This document shows positions 54,322-64,000 of a DNA stretch of 64,000 bases, in pieces (the stretch's first letter is position 1; every line of letters starts with the position of its first letter). The translations under genes and the position numbers were made by a program. Source of the stretch: Schistosoma haematobium (Eukaryota; Platyhelminthes; Trematoda; Strigeidida; Schistosomatidae); assembly GCF_000699445.3 (NCBI RefSeq), contig NW_026137051.1, forward strand, positions 17,326 through 81,325, in the 5' to 3' direction. Under the pieces are notes generated by a model. It ran no database searches. It had not been told where the DNA came from and was given only the letters and a program-made list of their open reading frames with translations.

Positions 54322-54944
54322 CTCTCCATCTCCAGTGAACTGTTTCGCGTACTTTTTGGATAACACGGTAATGTTTGTGTTCTTCGACGAGACATTCGCT
54401 GCCACTCTTTTTCAGCCACTTCACTACCTTCGTGTATAGGCAATGAACCATACTTTGTGACCACTCAATCGCTTCTTAGGTGAACTATCCCTTTTACTCC
54501 TCATAGAAAATCTACTCCTACTATCAGTCTCTATTAGCTTGTGGTTACGACGAACGGAAAATTTATCTCAGGATCTACTTTTACGATGCTGTTAGATGCC
54601 TCCAACACCTCTAACACATGGCCTCCTGTAGTGTGGACAACTAACGTACACGGCCTGAGTCTCTTACATTGTTCTTTGCCTATTAACGATACTGCTGCCC
54701 CTGTATCGATCAGAGAAACTAAATGTCGTTCATTTATGTTCACTCTCGTATACACTGCTCCTCTGTCTACTAACGCAACAGCCTCCAGATTCTCAGGATA
54801 GAAAGAACACTCGTTGTAACGTCCGAAATATCTGCGCCTTCGTCTTGTTGTACAGTTTATCTTCCAATGTCCTGTCCCTCCACAAGCGTAACATTTATCG
54901 TTCCTTTTATGGTTCACTCGAATTGCTGCAATCTCACGCTGCAT
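54322..54944 (-). pseudogene. Zinc knuckle and protease of the outer element
   Basis: It carries CYACGGTGHWKINC (a CCHC knuckle), then HLVSLIDTGAAVSLIGKEQC (aspartic protease with DTGA) and a following pol segment. It is interrupted at 54322 by the inner element. Confidence 0.85.
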
Positions 54945-54949
54945 CTCTT

Positions 54950-55490
54950 CAATCTTCTTCTCGACGTTATTTATCTCCCGACCGGAGCTACTGCTCGCGT
55001 CATCGACTGAAGAGTCACCTTCGCCAGTTCACTGATATCCATTGATTGCGCTGCGTTCACTAGTTTCAGCTATTGGGAGACGGTGGCAGGCACGCTCTCG
55101 ATAAACTGCGACGCCAGCAACTGTGCCTCCAACTCCTCATCCAGACTCGGCAGCGCACGGCGTAACAATCTGGTAAGCTCCACAGCCAGCACCAGTGGGT
55201 CACCATCGACCGGCAACCTTGCCAACCGGAACCTCTGCAGTGCCTCCTCGCTGTCCACTGGACTGTCGAACTCCGTCAACAACCGCCTCGTGACTGTCTC
55301 CCATGTCGTCTCTCCGCCCGCACCGTCCAAGCTGTCATATACAGCCTTCGCAATGCCTCTCAGCAGCGTCCCCACTACCACCAGCTTCGCCCTCGGCCCC
55401 TTCACCCCCAACAGCTCCGTCACGGCCTCAAACTGCTTCAGGGAGTTCAGCACATCTCCGCCTCAAATGCCTTCGGCCATGGAATCTTAG
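54950..55490 (-). pseudogene. GC-rich gag of the outer element
   Basis: Minus-strand frame with LNSLKQFEAVTELLGVKGPR, VVGTLLRGIAKAVYDSL, TRRLLTEFDSPVDSEEALQR and ESVPATVSQ: a retroviral-type gag core of about 127 residues. A stop lies just after the putative ATG near 55480. The third-base GC content is far above that of the host exons. Confidence 0.75.
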
Positions 55491-55530
55491 TCCTTATAGT
55501 GGAGCTAGCGACACCAAATGTAGAGAAGGA

Positions 55531-55839
55531 GAACACAGGTGAGGACAACCGGATTGCATTTAGCACAAAATTACAGAGTTACTTGGTAAAATTAAAAACC
55601 ATATAGTAAATCGTCAATTTGCAAAATGTCAATGCATCAAATCAACCTGGATTGATCCTGTTGCAAACATCAATCGATTGTCTCACATTTCATTGTTCAT
55701 GAGTTGCCTTACAAATTGCATTGTGTTGTCACTCTTCCTATCTTGATCTTACCCCATCTTCTACTGCCAGACATTATGTTTTTACTCGCGTCATATACTA
55801 ATTATATCAATATAAGTAGCACGCACCACAGTACTTTCG
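55531..55839. other. Unassigned flank of the outer LTR element
   Basis: It may contain the outer element's 5' LTR (on the minus strand), but I could not define TG...CA borders or a second copy. Confidence 0.35.
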
Positions 55840-55985
55840 TATAATGAGGTGATGCTTAATCGGTTAAACCATTTATATTACTATTAATAAGTTGAAATAC
55901 ACTTTCTGTATACTTAGTCAGTCTACAATATGATACCAGAGACCAAATATATCCTGGAGACTGAAGGCCCTGGGTTCGAATGAAG
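55840..55985 (+). repeat. Segment duplicated from/with 40470-40615
   Basis: Reverse complement of the 40470-40615 segment, ending with the SINE2 head piece GAAGGCCCTGGGTTCGAAT. The palindromic word ATATCAATATAAGTAG just before it is also seen near 19665 and 21995. Confidence 0.6.
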
Positions 55986-56894
55986 AAGATATTTAACTTC
56001 ATTGTTTAATTCAATGGGATACTTTGAGTAGAGGTTGATCACCATAAATAATTCTGTACAATTCACATTTTACACATAGATAATTTAATCGAATCAAGGT
56101 GAATGGAATAAACAGTCTTATTCTGTGAAGCAGTAGACAAAACCACTTTCTAAACAAAATTCATTCTAGACATACCAATACCTCTTCAGCATCTACGGAT
56201 ATATGTTAAGGAATATTCTGAAACAACAGTGAAGCAAATATAAACAATTTTCATTGTGTGAAGTTTCCCACTATCGAGTAGATTTATTGAACTGAGCATG
56301 CTTGAATGGAAATTCTGGAATGTTTGACAATCCAAAATGTCGTATAATAATTCGAAATGTAGATGATCATTCAGATAACTTCGTTGAAATAGTTTGATTA
56401 AGCGACTTTCCATAAACGAAACCTGAGCACCGAAATTTTAAGTGGATCATCGAAATTGAGAACGACGAAGAAAGCGGCGTTTTTACTGATGACGATTGAG
56501 TATGTCACAAATCTAGCTTTGATACATACACCAAGCAGTAAACCGCTAGAATCGTAAAAGTGTAGATGATGACTGGTGATTCAAAAAGATTTCTAATTAG
56601 GTCACGTTATTGTTCATGATAGAAATTCAAATACGACAGCCTGAAGGCACACATTAAGAAATCAAACATGACCAAATTATAAGTGAATAAATTGGACATC
56701 AAAGCTTTTTCAACAAAAAGTATGAAAGAAAATCAAAATCTATTGAAACAAATTGCATACCATTTAGACAGATAAACGTATACTACTTATATGATGATGA
56801 AGTAGTCCATTTTCACAACCGAAAAACGAATGTTTGCTTGTTGTAAATGATTAAGCAAAACAACTAGTGGTGAAAACCCACTACTACTACTACT

Positions 56895-56936
<42 letters not shown>

Positions 56937-58817
56937 CACTACTACTACTACTACTACTAACAACACCAAAATCTTATACAACATCAGCAGCAGTACCATG
57001 AAAAACACTGTTATATATATCAGATTCAAAGAGAAGAAATAAGGCAAAGATTACCAAATAAATCAAATTTAAACGAACCGTAAAGGCTTCAAGGAAAGTA
57101 ATTATTCTAGTTTCTATATTCAGTGAAACATACTCAGTAAATGTAACTAGTCCTAAGAAATACCCATTCAAACAAACATCATGAATAACTGAAGGTTGGT
57201 TAAGATGTCTCTCTTCACCTTCAGACGAGTTTGATCCTGTTCGAATACAAAAACGGAAGATTGAAAAGTAAAGAATATAAACAGAGTAAATGCGTGCAAA
57301 TAAGAAAAATCGGGTTCATCGGAATTGGATAATTATGATTAATTTCATATCTGGGAGACCTACAGTAAGGATAGAAAGCAACGTTGTGACAAAATGTCAA
57401 TAAAAATGATGACACTACAGGAAAATGTATTACTTTTCCTCAATATTCAAGACTCCCATTGTGAAAATTAGAACAACACAGGTAAGCAAACAATATTGTT
57501 TTCAATTAGATCGTCATCATTCAAGTCATCTAGATCTTCTCTTCCATAAACCTCATACTCCTTTTCGTTGCTTGAGATGTCTATCTTGATTAGCAGTACA
57601 TGTCTTGACAAAAACAAGTTACATCAGACAATAATTCGGTTGAAACAAAAAAATGATTAGTAAGTGAATTTGTTTCCAGACTCCATTTTGAACACACCAT
57701 TGAATTCACATGAGATCAAGTTCATAACCCTCGAGTATAGCCATGAGCATGATACTGTTGAGTTGTTGGTCCAGGTGTTGGCGAACTCATCAACCTAATC
57801 ACACATCATCGACGAATAATTGTACCAATTCCTGAGTTTTGCTGTTCCTTCTTGGCCAAATGTATTCAGTCAAAACGTCTAATCAATTTGTAAATCAACA
57901 TTTTAACCATCCAATTTATTCTTATTATGCTGTTCTTTTAATTGATTATTAATTAGCTAACACTATGTGAATGAAAATCAGGTCATACTACTCCTCATAT
58001 CTAAATGAGTGAAACTATGTATCGTTGTGAAATAATCAATCAGCCAGACATTTCTCATTTGTGCACTTTTAAATTTCTTACTATTAATCTGGTGAAATGT
58101 TAAAAGACTACTTGCGATACATTCTGTACAACGTATAGATTGAAGTTCGGATTAAAAGTACAACGACAGTTGAATTAATCTCCTTTGACTTAGGCACGCG
58201 TGAAATATCTCATCACATGGAAGGAAATCAACGACAAGAATTGAGATATGCTATGGCGTTTGACCAATAATTCATGTTCGTGCAGGCGAAGAGGAAGACG
58301 GCATTCACTTTGTCCGATGTAGTGATTTTCACAATTGACATAATCTATATTGTAGATGATGTTCAATTATTATTCTTTTGTCGTTTCATCTTTTGATTTG
58401 CATAGTATTTGTTGTAATTATATTGTTGCTTTTTGTATGCTACGTCTATTCCAAAAGGCTTCAACAATCTCGTTGTAGTTTCATTATGTGGTACATCTAT
58501 ATTAGAAGATTAAGGTACAAACAATTCTCTATGTACAAACAGTTCATTGTATTCACATAATGATTATACAAACTGTTGTAGCATCGGATCGTATACTGAA
58601 GAAAATGTGACATTGTCATCGATGACTCTTATCTCTAAACGTACATGTTTCCTTCTGACAATTTTCACTTCCAATTTCCCTCATACGCGATTTTATTCAC
58701 ACACTATTGCTAATGCTGTTGTAATATTAACTGTAACTGTTCTAAAGAAATCGTCATTTTGTTCACTGTTAATAATAATATTAACTCCAAAATCACCGCC
58801 AATTGTTATGGCTTATG
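55986..58817. other. Repeat-poor region with no confirmed gene
   Basis: Short ORFs on both strands (for example 56186-56413 minus and 58378-58560 plus) lack domains and paired splice sites. The (TAC)n microsatellite at 56879-56961 creates artificial poly-Val and poly-Tyr frames. Base composition and lack of retroelements differ from the introns to the left, so a neighbouring gene's intron or untranslated region is possible. Confidence 0.35.
56879..56961. repeat. (TAC)n trinucleotide microsatellite
   Basis: An almost uninterrupted TAC/ACT tract with one or two interruptions. Confidence 0.95.
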
Positions 58818-58880
58818 TATATTAGTCGATTATTATGTCTCAGAAGCTACTCGTGATTTAATCTTCGCTCGGATATAACA
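58818..58880 (+). mobile_element. LTR-family 3' end fragment
   Basis: TATTAGTCGATTATTATGTC to CGGATATAACA matches the terminal part of the LTR family at 44388, 45115 and 46449. Confidence 0.6.
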
Positions 58881-61690
58881 CAATCCTTCAACAATAATAT
58901 ACCGTCAAACCAGACACAAACCTACATAGTTCATCTTTTAAGCAAATCTGAAACCAGCTTCGACATTGACGTTTCGTAAATACAAGACAATCACAGGTCT
59001 AGCACAATGATATAACATTGTAGGAAACAAAATGATGAAATACAAGTTTCACTTAAAAGAGCAGGTCAGTTGGGATATATTTTGAACTTGATTGATTACT
59101 GACTAAACATGTCTTCTCCTCTCAATACATTTGACTCATATAAACATTTACGTACCAATATTCCACATTGTAGCAACAGCATGAGTTATCAAGCAACACA
59201 GTTCAAGGGAGGACCTGACATCATGTCTGATTTTTCAAATAGTCTCCAATCTAGTTGATTCCATGTATTAGTACACTTTAGTGTGATGTGAAGTTGTTGT
59301 CGAGTTTCTTTGCTTGAACACACACAGACACTGATATATTTGCCTACAATTAGTAAACACTAACAATCTTTAAAATCTGGTAACATGTAAACAAGCATGT
59401 GTGAGTGTGTGTGTGCGTGCTTCGATGTTGTCATTATCGTCGTCATCTTTGTTGTTCTGTTCCATTCACCAATTTCTCCTTTTATTTGATCTTCTCACTG
59501 TTTTTCCCACCTACCGGAATTTTTATATTGTTTGTTTGAAATGGTTGTTGTTTAAAAAGAATCCTCACATAAGTAGTATCTTTTGTTACGATCAAATTTA
59601 TTTTTCCTTTGATGGATTTCATTTGATGGATTGTTGTCTTCTCAAATGTCAAGTGAAGCTTTAGTGTTGAGCTTATTAGCATGGTTGTAAATTTGCAAGT
59701 CAGAGGAGAGGTGAGGAAGATATTTCACTGTTGAGAGCCTCTGTAAGGATTCTTTTGTAAACTACTCCATGCGATAAATAGTTTAAATCTATTTTACACA
59801 ACTAAAGGGTATGACAATATAAGGCAGGCATGAATAAAATGACCAATGTTATATGTGAAAAATGATAATCATTCTCATCTGTGTCTATGGAACTACTTGA
59901 AGATGGTGTGATTTGTAAATAAGCCGAGTCAGTTAATGAAGGTCAGAATGAGTTGTAGTGAGGTTTTTCTCAATATAATTATAATCATTATATTAGTAGT
60001 AGTAGTAATATAACCGACGTTGTTGTGAATTCAGTATGTAATAAATGCGGTATAGTCGAGGTCAATACGATGAAGAGGAATCAATGTGAATTGGGAAAGA
60101 TGAATGGGAAGTTTAAGAAAGAAATAAACATAAAAAGAATTTGAATAAGAGATACTGAATACCAGTTACTACCGAGCTAATTAGGCTCTCTGTGTGAGTG
60201 AGATTCGTTACATCAATGTTATGTTCTTTCATTCTTTAGAGTTCAGATAATTTTCGAAATACCTAATGGTCTAGTTTCAGATGGAAAGAGACTTAGATTC
60301 TCATCTCACAACCACCGTAAGTTCCCTAAAGTGAAGAGATACATCTTTTTGATCATTGTCAACTAACACGATGCATACCTTTATAGGCTCCTCTTGATTG
60401 CTTTCAATTACTGGACATTGAACCTTATAATGTGCAACGACATGGAAGAGACCATCTTTATAGATCAACTAATCAATAAGTCGATTCAAAAGATACAACA
60501 TCAACTTTCTGAGCAACTGATCTTCTCTCTAAAATCCCAATATTTGATCACAGTTTGTAATGTTGAGCATCATCTTATCAAAAGAATTGTAATATGATCG
60601 TTACAAATCACTTAACTGGAGGAACAGCTTCATAATAATCAAAATAGTGAATGTTACATATACATTTCAACTCAGAATTCACCACTCGTTAAAATGCAGT
60701 TCATTCTCAGTTCAACTAAGAATTTGTTCTTTGCTTCAATCCCACAGATATAAACCTTATTTCATCATGTTGAAGAAAGTAGAAACAGTTATCGAACTAA
60801 CTAAACTTACAGTAAAAGTGAGTACAACGAATATTTGAATAAACCAGTCAACATTGTAAGAGGGTATTTTGTTGCGGGAAGGTAAGGCCATTCAGATTCA
60901 GATTCAACCAGTGTATACCTTCCATCAAATGTTTGTCTCAATGTATCTTGATCCTAACCAAAACCATCTTTCACCTAGTGAACAGTGATTTTCAACTTAT
61001 CTGGCAATCAATATTAATTGATAACTTGCCAAACTGCTCCTGGTGAGGTAGATGATGATGAAGAAACTTCTGACATGTATGCTGCACTACCTCACTTAAT
61101 ATTCTAAATGATTTTCCCTAAGAGCATTTTGAATCTGAAGATGAACACGACATCTTAATAGTGCAGTTGAGGTAATTTGAACATTCGTATGCATTAGACC
61201 ATGAATTGAATTATGGTGTTTTGATGTACTGTTAGAAGCTACTGATATTTGTATAAGTAGTAAAGAAATCAATCAGTAATGTCCAACAGAAATGACTGAA
61301 GCCGGACTTCATGTTCATCTTCATTTTATAATTAAATATTTGCCACTTTGTGGTAGATCGAATCGCCATTTTTGAAGGCATCATCATCAAAAATGCCACA
61401 ATGAACCTATTTTTAAATCTTCCAGATCGATTCGTGAATCTCTACAATATTGAAGTCTGTCGGCAATTAGAAGCGGATTAATTTCAGTTTAGAATTATCA
61501 GAATGAGGAAACTTATAGAATAATGTGACTTACTCTCCTTAATCACATTAGCTGCATTACACCAATACTCTTTGAATGATACAATTTTCCGGGAATCGAA
61601 GAATCATTCAACATATTGTTGACTAAATCACACTATTAAATGATCAGTGAATAACAAAATATCACAATATTCAATCTGTGTAGATTTCGA
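58881..61690. other. Repeat-poor region with at most a doubtful exon pair
   Basis: The only coding-like arrangement is 60281-60316 (after TAGTTTCAG, before GTAAGT) joined in phase to 60387-60479 (after CTTTTATAG). Together they would read MERDLDSHLTTT, then APLDCFQLLDIEPYNVQRHG and a short end. No domain is recognised and it may be chance. Confidence 0.3.
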
Positions 61691-61699
61691 TTATTTCAA

Positions 61700-61870
61700 G
61701 ATACAAATCAAACTAAGTGAATAACACGATGGCGCTTGAACGGAATGATCCTGAGTTCGAGTCACGGAGGTAACATCAATTATTGGACGCAGGTACGTCC
61801 AGCTGACAAGTCAGAAATAAGGAGAAAGGCACATCATGCATTCCATCGCTAGTCACCAGCCATCTTTCCT
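61700..61870 (+). mobile_element. Smα-type SINE, degenerate
   Basis: Head with GTGAATAACACGATGGCG and GAGTTCGAGTC, damaged hammerhead (CTGACAA, GAAAG) and part of the tail. Confidence 0.65.
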
Positions 61871-62191
61871 GATCAAGATTGAGTTATATTGCGTGACAAC
61901 TAGATGAGGACAGACCAACGTATTGTGTTCGGAATTCGAAATCGGACAGTCTCCAAGTACAAAGGTATCATTAATTTGTACGAACACCACAAACCTGCAT
62001 ACCGTATGCATTGAGGAATAAGATTTGCAAAGACGAATTGCGAATTCTGTCTGATTCATTGTATTGAATATAACATAACACCACGTTCTTTCATCTTTTC
62101 TATATACATCCGATAACATTTTCAAGGTAAAATTGATTACTCCTTCTTCAATCTCAGTGTAAACAACGTGTTTGTCTAATGAACAAAACAT
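61871..62191 (-). other. Uncharacterised ORF, doubtful
   Basis: A minus-strand open frame of 112 codons begins MFCSLDKHVVYTEIEEGVIN and continues with ERTWCYVIFNTMNQTEFAIR. Its C-terminal end runs into the tail of the Smα SINE, so at most the first ~100 codons could be host sequence. I recognise no family. The composition is not repetitive, so an exon of an unknown minus-strand gene is possible. Confidence 0.25.
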
Positions 62192-63099
62192 ATTTGTGTT
62201 GACCTCTTTTTGTTTATAGAATCAGCTATGATTATACTTTGTTCATCATTGATCACCTCATTGCATGTCATTAATCAATCAATAATATGGTATTCTCTAT
62301 TGTGTATCGTGGGTGTCATATGAATGTTGGTTGTTGTTTATTTGGCTGACATCAAAACGGAGTGAAATTCACATTTTGCATATTAATATTTCTGCTTTTC
62401 TAAAAATAAGATGAAGTGAAAGCAAATGTTCTGGTTGTCAATTCATAGATGGTCCTGTTCCAGCTGTGAATAATCACTGTAAACATTCACCAACTAATGT
62501 CAAATGATTGTAGTGGTGGTCGTTTCTTCTCATAAAACCGTCCAGTTTCAGGTCCGTGATTTATCAATCTGTGAAATGTCCATCATTAAATTCGATTCTT
62601 TAAAAGTCGACTAGTTATCACGTCCTGTTTATCATTGGTGAAGGAGACTGTGGAGAATAATCCTGAATAAATAATCCACAACACGTTCTGTGTATCTTTT
62701 ATACCAATCACTGTGAAGGATACACTCATCGTTAGCCGATATTCTGAATTAACACATTAGACTATTACCCAAGTGTATGCTTTCATTGAACATTAATTAA
62801 GTTTGGATATCATAGTTTAATGGAATCCTATGTGTGGCTGGATTCGTTTAGACATATCAGTTGATGTTGAGATTTTTCTTTATAGCTTGAGACCTAGCAA
62901 CAGAAGACTGCAGTTAACACGAAACTGCTTTGACTAGACAATTCACATAAACTTTTATTCAAGTCAATCCTGTAGCTCGTCTAAGGTTATTGTCGATCAT
63001 ATATTCAAGTAAATGAGGACGATTTAATATGAAATCAGTTTTTCCATAGTTCAGAAAGCAACCTCCCTAAAAGTATGCCAAACACAAGAAACAAATTAT
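62192..63099. other. No recognised feature
   Basis: AT-rich sequence without supported genes or repeats. Confidence 0.35.
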
Positions 63100-64000
63100 A
63101 GCATACGAACTCTGACCTGGAATTTGAGGGATGTTCTTACGCCACAGCTGTGATGCTTCAAGGTGAAGTCGAGATTATTCCGAAGTCTCAAGACCAACTC
63201 CCTCCTAATAACTAGAACAACACTTAATTAATCTTTATACATGGAATGTCCGGACAATGTGTGAGATCAAGAGAACCATTCATTCATTATGTAAATGAGG
63301 AAGTGCAACTTGACAGTTATTATAATAATAATAATTATTATTATTATTATTATTATCATTATTATTATTAATGGCTTTGTTCAATATTATCTTTTTGGTA
63401 CAATATAGAATTCTCGATATTAGCAAAAAGATTGGACACAACATAGATCAAGCGGTTTATTCAATCATTATGTAAATGAGGAATTGCAACTTGACAGTGC
63501 TCGGCATCAGCAAACCCATTGGACACAACATAGACAAATGGTTTTGATTCGTTGGAGATGCTCTGATGCCGTTTAAAGATGCACCCGAAGCACTTGTGCG
63601 ATGCGAATCTCATGAACCCAGAAACACCAAAGCATCATTCGAAACAAAGAAGGAAGGAATCAAAATGAATGCTACTAAATGTTATGCACACAGCAATGAT
63701 AGCCGTGACAACGACAAAGATCGAGTTTTCGAGGTTGTACAATCGATCATGGAGAAGTTCTCGGCAAATGACCTGATCATCCCCATTGGAGGCCTGAACG
63801 CCAAAGTAGCAATGTATAACACCGGCTTCGAAAATATCATGGGACGACATTGACTGACTGGGAGAAAGAAATGGAAATGGGGAGAGATTTTTATATCTGT
63901 GTGCATTCAACAAATTAATTACAGGCATCACAACATCCCCCACAAATGCATTCACAAAGCTTCACGGCTCTCACCGGATCACACTGCATAGAATCAGACA
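63100..64000 (+). mobile_element. SR2-type element, 5' endonuclease region, continues past the window
   Basis: It encodes degenerate endonuclease pieces: near 63235 LYTWNVRTMCE-like, then at 63566-63853 KASFETKKEGIKMNATKCYA and IPIGGLNAKVAMYNTGFENI. An (ATT)n run (63319-63372) and a partial duplication of the GAGGAATTGCAACTTGACAG segment (63295 and 63478) interrupt it. Confidence 0.75.

Larger units (their letters stand above)
49480..55530 (-). mobile_element. Outer Gypsy-type LTR element, truncated and interrupted
   Basis: On the minus strand, gag (55453 to about 54900), zinc knuckle and protease (54944-54534) lie to the right. RT (50340-49702) and the start of the RNase H link (49695-49507) lie to the left. 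The inner element (50349-54321) sits between them. The 3' half with integrase and 3' LTR is missing. Upstream of gag TTTGGTGTCGCTAGCTCC could be a primer-binding region, but no LTR could be delimited. Its gag part is strikingly GC-rich compared with the rest of the window. Confidence 0.8.

Noticed and set aside
55083..55542. Plus-strand Ser/Pro-rich ORFs opposite the outer gag
   Set aside because: They are antisense shadows of the GC-rich minus-strand gag.
56787..57047. Minus-strand ORF with a long Val run
   Set aside because: It is the translation of the (TAC)n microsatellite.
1..64000. CRISPR array, bacterial operons or phage genes
   Set aside because: There are no regularly spaced short repeats, and the genome is clearly that of an animal with spliceosomal introns.

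Overview
The window looks like genomic DNA of a blood fluke (genus Schistosoma; species not determined). It is AT-rich and packed with dispersed retroelements characteristic of that genus: RTE-clade non-LTR elements of the SR2 type plus a second RTE-like family, Smα-type SINEs that carry a hammerhead ribozyme, Gypsy-type LTR elements and Merlin DNA transposons. No bacterial or phage features were seen.

The host gene is a single long plus-strand gene split into at least 17 exons between 1236 and about 48045. I read it as the central and C-terminal part of an androglobin (ADGB) homologue: a chimeric protein with a calpain-like N-terminal part (mostly upstream of the window), a circularly permuted globin interrupted by an IQ calmodulin-binding motif, and a long tail with charged helical segments. 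Several very small exons (34, 64, 63 and 31 nt) were found by eye. With them included, all 16 exon-exon junctions agree in reading phase. Two exons (13652-14411 and 45490-45898), and probably the last one, need a one-base correction to stay open. These may be assembly errors or real lesions.

The introns are almost wholly built of repeats: RTE-like fragments, an SR2 copy complete at both ends with a 19-bp target-site duplication (29499-32707), Merlin elements (one complete at 5622-6420 with an 8-bp duplication), solo LTRs with target duplications, a ~450-bp dispersed repeat here called IR-A, and many tRNA-headed SINEs. Besides the known Smα type, a second abundant tRNA-like family (here 'SINE2') carries its own hammerhead ribozyme. 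Some SINE2 copies join end to start like fragments of a tandem or circular template. A third tRNA-like family at 43490-43795 carries a degenerate hammerhead.

Downstream of the gene, 49480-55530 holds a minus-strand Gypsy element split by a plus-strand Gypsy-type element (50349-54321). The inner element has nearly identical LTRs but broken coding regions. From 55.6 to 63.1 kb repeats are sparse and no gene could be confirmed. The window ends inside another SR2 5' region.
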